From assembly GCA_938036785.1 (NCBI GenBank), contig CALHWE010000019.1:1-12282 (forward strand): a stretch of 12,282 nt of DNA, in the 5' to 3' direction. This stretch comes from an uncultured Candidatus Saccharibacteria bacterium. GTDB lineage: Bacteria > Patescibacteriota > Saccharimonadia > Saccharimonadales > Saccharimonadaceae. Shown here in pieces: positions 7,801 through 12,282 of the stretch. The first letter of the stretch is position 1. Each line of letters begins with the position of its first letter. Below the pieces are notes generated by a model. It was not told the origin of the DNA. It saw only the letters and a list, made by a program, of their open reading frames with translations, and ran no database searches. The position numbers were made by a program, and so were the translations under genes.

Positions 7801-7875
7801 ATGACAACACACTATGAAACTACCCCCCCTCGATTGCTGACACCCATGACCAGCAGCCGACATCTACACCAATGA
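7801..7875 (+). other. Possible 24-codon ORF or broken 5' part of the next gene, with C7 tract
   Basis: An ATG at 7801 (an in-frame ATG also occurs at 7783) opens a 24-codon frame ending in TGA at 7873-7875, which overlaps the ATG of the next ORF (7872) in an ATGA junction. It contains a run of seven C (7823-7829). The downstream ORF's frame is open back to 7818, so one extra C would join the two into a single protein starting MTTHYETTPPSIADTHDQ. It could be a coupled leader peptide, a slippery or phase-variable tract, or a sequencing error. No clear -10 box is seen. Confidence 0.35.
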
Positions 7876-8087
7876 CGCGCCTGGAGGCGATCGAGTATAT
7901 AGTAAGTAGAACAGATTTCGATTATCCTGAGACACCATTTCGACGGAGAGATCCCTATACGGTAACGGCTTCTGAGATTAGCCAGATGACAGATGACGAG
8001 CTACGGGATTATACGAAAGCCTTGCAAATCGTCGAGATTTTTGAGGCAACAGTCCCGCATGAACGCCGTGCTGACGAACAGAACTAA
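7872..8087 (+). CDS. Small acidic hypothetical protein, 71 aa
   Basis: I do not recognise a family. The protein is soluble and acidic, with an N-terminal helix (RLEAIEYIVS), a polar stretch containing FRRRDPYTV, and a C-terminal helical region (EISQMTDDELRDYTKALQIVEIFEAT). There is no membrane segment and no cysteine. It lies 129 nt after the Ca2+-ATPase gene on the same strand. The start is uncertain: the ATG at 7872 overlaps the TGA of an upstream mini-ORF, and the frame is open to 7818 without another ATG, so the true protein could carry about 24 more residues if the C7 tract is miscounted. The stop TAA lies inside a 6-bp inverted repeat, AAGCTG/CAGCTT (8086-8100), with no T-run after it. 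Confidence 0.55.
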   Translation: MTRLEAIEYIVSRTDFDYPETPFRRRDPYTVTASEISQMTDDELRDYTKALQIVEIFEATVPHERRADEQN

Positions 8088-8251
8088 GCTGTATCAGCTT
8101 GAAAGCAAACTGCCTTTCTACATGGTGAGTTTTTCTTGCTAATTTTTGATAAATTACAGGTGGCCTTCACTAGTGTGTAATAGGTGGCGTGAGAATACCA
8201 CGCAAGAGAGCTTGTAATTTTCTTATGCTCTCAGATGGTTGTAACGGTAAC
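8088..8251. other. Non-coding gap between the 71-aa gene and the tRNA terminator
   Basis: No credible gene is seen. The gap holds AAGCTG/CAGCTT at the stop codon, a weak GAAAG/CTTTC hairpin after it, the palindrome CACTAGTG (8168-8175), and GAGAGC (8206-8211) with GCTCTC (8227-8232) around a 15-nt loop. None is followed by a convincing T-run on the + strand, so the end of the + strand transcript is unclear. Confidence 0.4.
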
Positions 8252-8273
8252 AAAAAAGCCTGCCTCTGCAGAC
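8252..8273 (-). terminator. Intrinsic terminator of tRNA-Gln
   Basis: On the minus strand GTCTGC pairs with GCAGGC (6 bp, one G-U) around an AGAG loop (stem and loop at 8258-8273), followed directly by six T (8252-8257). It lies 13 nt beyond the encoded CCA end of the tRNA, the expected place for its terminator. Confidence 0.8.
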
Positions 8274-8286
8274 GAAAAATGCTATA

Positions 8287-8361
8287 TGGCTGGGGTGGAG
8301 GGATTCGAACCCCCGCATGACGGGACCAGAACCCGTTGCCTTACCACTTGGCGACACCCCA
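8287..8361 (-). tRNA. tRNA-Gln (anticodon CTG)
   Basis: Read on the minus strand, this 75-nt gene folds as a full cloverleaf. The 7-bp acceptor stem is TGGGGTG/CACCCCA, with the unusual first U and discriminator G typical of bacterial tRNA-Gln. The D arm is GCC...GGC with a GG pair in the loop. The anticodon arm ACGGG/CCCGT encloses TTCTGGT, giving anticodon CTG, which reads CAG. The variable loop has five bases and the T arm contains TTCGAAT. The CCA end is encoded (8287-8289). A promoter and a terminator flank it, so it is an independent single-tRNA unit. Confidence 0.96.
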
Positions 8362-8372
8362 TCGCTGTAGAT

Positions 8373-8401
8373 ACTGTAGCACAGGCAGGGGTGGTTTTCA
8401 A
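8373..8401 (-). promoter_or_regulatory. Promoter of tRNA-Gln
   Basis: The minus strand carries TTGAAA (8396-8401), an exact 17-bp spacer and TACAGT (8373-8378), the latter preceded by TGC (extended -10). The predicted start is about 5 nt before the mature tRNA 5' end at 8361. Confidence 0.75.
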
Positions 8402-8634
8402 GTTGTTTGCATTGAAACTGCTCGGCTTTATAGTATTGCCCACTCACCCTCTTTCTTGTTGTTCATTCGAAGAATGGTAGCTTGTCGCCAGGCAAACAAG
8501 TTCTCTAGTTTCGCATGCGAAATGAATGACTTAATAGAGATGTTCATTCTCTCATTGCACGAGCGGGAAGTGTGAGGCAAGTAAAGGGCGTGAAACCCCT
8601 CAGGTGCTAGTAGCCAAGGTATCGGGTGTGTAAT
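8402..8634. other. Non-coding stretch rich in short inverted repeats
   Basis: Reading frames here are short and lack start-site signals; the longest run into the tRNA. Visible structure: CATTC-GAA-GAATG (8464-8476); a perfect 14-bp palindrome TTTCGCATGCGAAA (8509-8522); GAATGA (8524-8529) facing TCATTC (8544-8549); AGAGA/TCTCT around a 7-nt loop near 8536-8552; and the octamer GTTCATTC twice in the same orientation (8461-8468 and 8542-8549). It could hold a small RNA or a protein-binding region. A weak AGGG/CCCT stem (8585-8600) might end the gene that stops at 8635. Confidence 0.4.
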
Positions 8635-9141
8635 CTACAAGCGCTGAAACTCATCCTTCACTTCGTGTGCAACATAAAGCGCTGCCAGTGCAAATAGCAG
8701 TGACATGAGCGACACCAGCACGGCCAGTGGCATCATGAATATATTGAGGATGAAGCCAATCACCGCAAAGAGACCAATCACTAGCGCACTACACACCGCA
8801 AGCACCCAGCCCTGTTTGCGCCGTTCGCGCAAGGGGAGGACCGCAAGACCAGCAATGATTCCTTGAGTAATAACGCACAGCAATGCCACGACAAGATAAA
8901 CTCGCCGCGTAGTCAGCGACGAAGATGCTTGTGGCACAACCATCATCAGCAAAGTACTCACCTTTGATGTCAAGGCCTGATACAGTTGGATAAGCAAGGA
9001 TACGCCGTACCCAGCATTGACAACTGCAACCAGCAGCATCATAATCCAGAGGTTATCACGAAACCACTGTTTCATGGCAGCGCTCATGCGGGGGAGGGGT
9101 TGGCAAAGTTTGGTGAGAGTAGTCGTCAATACATCAATCAT
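8635..9141 (-). CDS. Four-helix integral membrane protein of unknown function, 168 aa
   Basis: I do not recognise a family. Four hydrophobic helices are clear at about 31-54, 81-104, 111-134 and 137-158. The short loop between helices 2 and 3 is basic (RERRKQ, 105-110) and should be cytosolic, which places both termini inside. Residues 1-30 form an amphipathic cytosolic N-terminus, and the last 10 residues are charged. A polar loop between helices 1 and 2 (about 55-80, QASSSLTT) would face outward. No catalytic or binding motif stands out. The start is well supported: TATACT lies 6 nt before the ATG and TTGACG 16 bp further up. It is divergent from the SpeD-like gene across 167 bp. The stop is TAG. 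Confidence 0.8.
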   Translation of the reverse strand: MIDVLTTTLTKLCQPLPRMSAAMKQWFRDNLWIMMLLVAVVNAGYGVSLLIQLYQALTSKVSTLLMMVVPQASSSLTTRRVYLVVALLCVITQGIIAGLAVLPLRERRKQGWVLAVCSALVIGLFAVIGFILNIFMMPLAVLVSLMSLLFALAALYVAHEVKDEFQRL

Positions 9142-9147
9142 AATGCT

Positions 9148-9175
9148 AGTATAGCATCGCAGGAAAAATCGTCAA
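9148..9175 (-). promoter_or_regulatory. Promoter of the four-helix membrane protein gene
   Basis: The minus strand has TTGACG (9170-9175), a 16-bp spacer and TATACT (9148-9153), the latter preceded by TGC. Six bases separate the box from the ATG at 9141, again predicting a leaderless mRNA. Confidence 0.75.
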
Positions 9176-9293
9176 TTTTGGCTGCATGACCTCATAGGCT
9201 TTGAAAAGGATAAAGAGAGGTTCTGATATATATTTGGTAGTGATCTTTGCTATTATCTCCCGCTATAATTCTCCCCAGAATTAGCTGCAAATA

Positions 9294-9302
9294 TGATAAA
9301 AT
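9294..9302 (+). promoter_or_regulatory. Extended -10 promoter of the SpeD-like gene
   Basis: The motif TGA-TAAAAT ends 6 nt before the ATG at 9309, the same spacing as at several other genes here. An overlapping TATGAT (9292-9297) and a TATAAT further up (9264-9269) are alternatives. No clear -35 is seen. Confidence 0.5.
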
Positions 9303-9308
9303 ATCTCC

Positions 9309-9656
9309 ATGAAAGCAGAGCAGCTGCAAACAATGACGTTTAAAATCACCGGTGGGAGCACAGTATGCCTCAACAGCCGGATCGTTGTGCAGCAAGCATT
9401 GCGTGAGATTGCCTGGCGAGCGGGGCTCTCGGCAGTGCGCTCGGTGAGCCACGACTATGTACCGTATGGCATTGGTGTGGCACTTCTCCTGCCCGAAGCA
9501 CATATCGCAGCGCGTACTTGGCCCGAGACCGGCTTGGCATACGTGACGATGACAACCTGCCAACCAGTTGAAAATGAGATGATCTCTAGCCTCGAGCGCG
9601 TCCTAGGCGCTGCCTTTGTCGCCGAGCAGGTCGAGACGGGTGTGGTGAATTTATAG
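9309..9656 (+). CDS. SpeD-like (S-adenosylmethionine decarboxylase fold) protein lacking the pyruvoyl serine, 115 aa
   Basis: The central block matches class 1 AdoMet decarboxylase (SpeD/SpeH): SHDYVPYG (47-54), PEAHIAARTWPE (62-73) and a TTC ending at Cys84, with the same internal spacing as the Thermotoga maritima enzyme recalled from memory. In that enzyme Glu62-Ser63 self-cleaves to form the pyruvoyl cofactor. Here the pair is Glu63-Ala64 (codon GCA at 9498-9500). The positions matching Ser55 and His68, which help processing, are Gly and Arg69. Only the catalytic cysteine (Cys84) and the TWPE motif remain. It therefore should not self-process or decarboxylate by the known route; a regulatory (prozyme-like), ligand-binding or new role is inferred. 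The protein is soluble, and the length is near that of bacterial SpeD. Met9 is an alternative start, but the -10 box favours 9309. The stop is TAG. Confidence 0.78.
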   Translation: MKAEQLQTMTFKITGGSTVCLNSRIVVQQALREIAWRAGLSAVRSVSHDYVPYGIGVALLLPEAHIAARTWPETGLAYVTMTTCQPVENEMISSLERVLGAAFVAEQVETGVVNL

Positions 9657-9737
9657 CAACAGGGTAGGGCAGAGTACTCTCTAATGGGTTCATGTTCGTT
9701 GTCTTAGCAAGTATATTGAACAAATTGCGTACATACC

Positions 9738-9766
9738 TTGTCAAAACACATGTCCCATGCTATAAT
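9738..9766 (+). promoter_or_regulatory. Promoter of the VirD4-like ATPase gene
   Basis: TTGTCA (9738-9743), a 17-bp spacer and a consensus TATAAT (9761-9766) preceded by TGC form one of the best promoters in the window. The ATG at 9781 is 14 nt past the box, so the leader would be about 7-8 nt, too short for a normal ribosome-binding site. Confidence 0.78.
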
Positions 9767-9780
9767 CAAAGCGCGTCATT

Positions 9781-12282
9781 ATGGCATTTTTTACGACGTT
9801 TTTCACGATTATTCTGCAGTGGTATGTGTGGGTGCCAGTGGTGATCCTCCTCGGTTATTTGACGTGGCGCAACAATCGGCAAGTTGACGTGCTGCGCGAG
9901 GTTGAGAGTGAACTGCTTATCCTTGAGATCCCCCGTGCCAATGATAAATCTGAGCTCGCAGCTGAGCAAATGTTTGCCAGCCTCCATGGTATCTTGCGTG
10001 ATGCGCGCGAGCTCAAGATTAATGATGGCTACCAAGAACATCTCAGCTTTGAGATTGCGTCTGTCGGTGGGCAGATTCAGTTTTATGTCTGGACGCCGCG
10101 CGCACTACGCAATTTCGTTGAGAGTCAGATTTATTCGCAGTATCCCACGGTGCAAATCCGCACCGCTACAGCCGACTATACGGCGCACGAGCAGCAGCAT
10201 AATGTCGTCTATACAGCAGAGGTTGTGCTGGCAGAGAGTGAGTTTTTGCCGATCAAGACTTTTCAGAGTTTTGAGGTCGATCCGCTGGCGGGCATTACGG
10301 GCACATTAGCCAAGTTGGAGGATACGGATGACGAGATTTGGATCCAAATTTTAGTACGCCCTGTGGCAGATGACTGGCACAAAGCATCCGATGCGTGGGT
10401 CAAGCGCGTGCGCGGCGGTGGGCTCTTTGGCGACGCATTTCACCCCAAGGCGCGGTGGTTTAGCCAGTTCCTCATGGCGCTGTGGCAACCACCTGAAGGC
10501 AACATGACGACAGTAACGGAGCTCTCCGATCGCGACAAAACCCGCATCGCCGAGGCCGAAAAAAAGGCTGCTAAGTTGGGTTACCAGGTTAAGATTCGCG
10601 TTGCATATCTTGGCGATAGCACCACTGATGCGCGGCTGCGTATGCAGGCAATCATCGGTACCTTCAAGCAGTATAACAGTACCAACCTTAATGGCTTCAC
10701 CATGAGTCACGATAGCTTCCGCAAGGAAGACCTCAACCGCTATAAGCTGCGTCTCTTTGCTGACCGCGGCTTTTTGCTCAATATTGAGGAGATGGCGAGT
10801 GTCTTTCACCTGCCACATACCAATGTTGAGACGCCCAATATCGTTTGGGCAAGTAATAAAACTGCCGAACCGCCCAACCGTCTGCCTGTCCTCACTGGTC
10901 ATGCAGCTGACGACGAGAAGATCTCGGCCTTTGGTCTGACCAACTTTCGGGGGATCAACCACCAGTTTGGTATGCTACGGAGCGATCGCTCGCGCCACGT
11001 CTATATCATCGGCCAGACGGGAGCGGGGAAGAGTGGCCTGCTGGAGCTCTTTGCCTTGAGTGATATTTATCATAATCAAGGCTATGCCATTATTGACCCG
11101 CATGGCGATTTTGCCATCGAGAATATGAAGTTCATCCCCGAGGCACGGCTAGATGACGTTGTGTACTTTAACCCTGCAGACGTCGAGCACCCGATTGGCT
11201 TTAACCCACTGGAGGTTACCAACCCAGCGCAGAAATCGACAATCTCATCAGAGGTGATTGGTGTGCTCAAGCGGATGTTTGGTGACAGTTGGGGGCCGCG
11301 GCTGGAATATATTTTGCGCTATACTATTTTGGCACTACTCGATCGGCCCGAGCCTACCATGCTTGATATCACCCGCATGCTGACGGATAAAAAATTCCGC
11401 AAAGAGACGATCGGCTACTGTAACGATGTGGTGGTGCGGCAGTTCTGGAATGTGGAATTTGCCAGTTGGTCAGAGAAGTTCCAGACGGAGGCTATCGCGC
11501 CAGTACTCAACAAGGTGGGGGCTTTTACGGCGAATCCCATTATCCGTAATATTATTGGTCAGACGCACTCGTCATTTAATATTCGCCAGATTATGGACGA
11601 GGGCAAGATCTTGGTGGTGAATTTGTCGAAGGGGTTGATTGGCGAGGATAATGCGGGGATTCTTGGTTCATTCTTGGTTACGAAGATCCAGCTGGCGGCG
11701 ATGAGCCGTAGTGATATCCTCGATATTCACGACCGGCGGCCGTTTTATCTCTATGTCGATGAGTTCCAAAACTTTGCGACCGACAGCTTTGCTACCATTC
11801 TGAGTGAGGCGCGCAAGTATGGGCTCAACCTCACCGTGGCTAATCAATATATCTCGCAGATGGAGCCAACGGTGCGTGATGCGGTCTTTGGCAACGTCGG
11901 GACGATGATTAGCTTTCGCGTCTCGCCAGATGACAGCCCGATTCTTGCCAAACAATTTGAACCGCAGTTTGAGGAGAACGACCTCACACAGATGCATAAT
12001 CGCAACTTTATCATTAACATGGTGATTAATGGTGAAAAGGCACCAGCCTTTAGTGCGACTACGCTTAACTTGCCTGAGGCTAAGCGGAGCCATTTGTCGC
12101 GCATTATTGAGCATAGCCGTGAGCTGTATAGCCAGTCGCGCCAAACAGTAGAGGATACCATCAATGAGCGGATCCACCCGGGCAGTACCGGGGTGAGTGT
12201 AACGTTGGCAGGTCAAACGGGGGCTTCGGCATCGTCAGCCACCACTACGGGTGAAGGTACAGCCAAGCGCCGTCGACGTCGC
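9781..12282 (+). CDS. VirD4/TraG-like membrane ATPase (type IV secretion coupling-type), C-terminus beyond window
   Basis: 834 codons are visible and the frame is still open at the window end. A hydrophobic helix at about 7-27 anchors the protein. Residues about 40-390 form a large alpha/beta region with no motif I can name. The ATPase core follows: Walker A GQTGAGKS (411-418), DPHGD (439-443), GKILVVNLSKG in the middle, Walker B FYLYVDE (655-661, Asp660-Glu661), motif-III Gln689 in VANQY, then GNVGTMISFRV. This arrangement matches the VirD4/TraG/HerA-FtsK superfamily, hexameric motors that move DNA or protein substrates through a membrane channel. Proteins of this type are common in Saccharibacteria genomes. 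The last codons encode a basic run (KRRRRR). No relaxase or other secretion gene is visible in the window, so the substrate is unknown. The start is supported by the promoter directly upstream. Confidence 0.9.
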   Translation, partial: MAFFTTFFTIILQWYVWVPVVILLGYLTWRNNRQVDVLREVESELLILEIPRANDKSELAAEQMFASLHGILRDARELKINDGYQEHLSFEIASVGGQIQFYVWTPRALRNFVESQIYSQYPTVQIRTATADYTAHEQQHNVVYTAEVVLAESEFLPIKTFQSFEVDPLAGITGTLAKLEDTDDEIWIQILVRPVADDWHKASDAWVKRVRGGGLFGDAFHPKARWFSQFLMALWQPPEGNMTTVTELSDRDKTRIAEAEKKAAKLGYQVKIRVAYLGDSTTDARLRMQAIIGTFKQYNSTNLNGFTMSHDSFRKEDLNRYKLRLFADRGFLLNIEEMASVFHLPHTNVETPNIVWASNKTAEPPNRLPVLTGHAADDEKISAFGLTNFRGINHQFGMLRSDRSRHVYIIGQTGAGKSGLLELFALSDIYHNQGYAIIDPHGDFAIENMKFIPEARLDDVVYFNPADVEHPIGFNPLEVTNPAQKSTISSEVIGVLKRMFGDSWGPRLEYILRYTILALLDRPEPTMLDITRMLTDKKFRKETIGYCNDVVVRQFWNVEFASWSEKFQTEAIAPVLNKVGAFTANPIIRNIIGQTHSSFNIRQIMDEGKILVVNLSKGLIGEDNAGILGSFLVTKIQLAAMSRSDILDIHDRRPFYLYVDEFQNFATDSFATILSEARKYGLNLTVANQYISQMEPTVRDAVFGNVGTMISFRVSPDDSPILAKQFEPQFEENDLTQMHNRNFIINMVINGEKAPAFSATTLNLPEAKRSHLSRIIEHSRELYSQSRQTVEDTINERIHPGSTGVSVTLAGQTGASASSATTTGEGTAKRRRRR

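Noticed and set aside
8235..8480. 81-codon frame on the + strand across the tRNA
   Set aside because: It runs antisense through tRNA-Gln and its terminator; the gene-like words come from the conserved tRNA sequence.
8585..8600. AGGG/CCCT stem after the four-helix membrane protein gene
   Set aside because: A 4-bp stem with an 8-nt loop and only three T is too weak to call as a terminator.
9671..9680. Perfect palindrome AGAGTACTCT after the SpeD-like gene
   Set aside because: It is only 10 bp with no loop and no T-run after it, so it does not support a terminator; it may be chance.
10351..10962. 203-codon frame on the - strand inside the VirD4-like gene
   Set aside because: It lies wholly antisense to a gene with clear domain motifs, and no promoter or family pattern supports it. 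It reflects codon bias of the real gene.
11668..12216. 182-codon frame on the - strand inside the VirD4-like gene
   Set aside because: It is antisense to the Walker B and motif-III region, which is unmistakably coding on the + strand.

Overview
The window looks chromosomal and most resembles a Patescibacteria/CPR genome, probably Candidatus Saccharibacteria (TM7). This placement is an inference from gene types and style. The genes are compact. Most starts have no visible Shine-Dalgarno sequence; instead they have a TATAAT-like box almost touching the start codon. There is a membrane-anchored VirD4/TraG-like ATPase and a large membrane-anchored trypsin-like protease. The standard genetic code fits, because no intact gene contains an in-frame TGA. 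No rRNA or other marker gene is present to confirm the lineage.

Left edge (1-980, + strand): two small cytosolic genes. One is cut by the window start and resembles the actinobacterial DUF6301-type family. The other looks like a TY-Chap (YbjN/CesT-like) peptide-binding chaperone with an acidic tail. Both are family types usually met beside secreted polymorphic toxins in Actinobacteria. Sampled lines of the first gene are more A+T-rich than the ATPase gene, so acquisition from an actinobacterial host is possible.

1063-5111 (all - strand): an AI-2E family permease, a two-pass membrane trypsin-like protease with a Pro/Gln-rich tail, and a 74-residue lysine-rich single-pass membrane protein with its own terminator. 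Each has its own promoter.

5184-8087 (+ strand): a P2-type Ca2+-transporting ATPase divergent from the 74-residue gene, then a small acidic ORF whose upstream part appears split at a C7 tract. From 8287 to 8361 lies tRNA-Gln(CTG) on the - strand, with a clear promoter and an intrinsic terminator.

8402-9656: a non-coding stretch rich in short inverted repeats, a four-helix membrane protein (- strand) and a divergent SpeD-like gene. The SpeD-like protein keeps the S-adenosylmethionine decarboxylase fold signature but has alanine where the pyruvoyl-forming serine should be.

9781-12282 (+ strand, open at the window end): a VirD4/TraG-like ATPase with an N-terminal membrane helix, a large uncharacterised N-terminal region, Walker A, Walker B and the motif-III glutamine.

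Most of the genes encode envelope functions (transport, proteolysis, DNA or protein translocation), but they do not form one obvious operon. The strongest shared signal is regulatory: seven protein genes have an extended -10 box (TGN-TATAMT type) 6-14 nt before the start codon, which implies leaderless or near-leaderless mRNAs.
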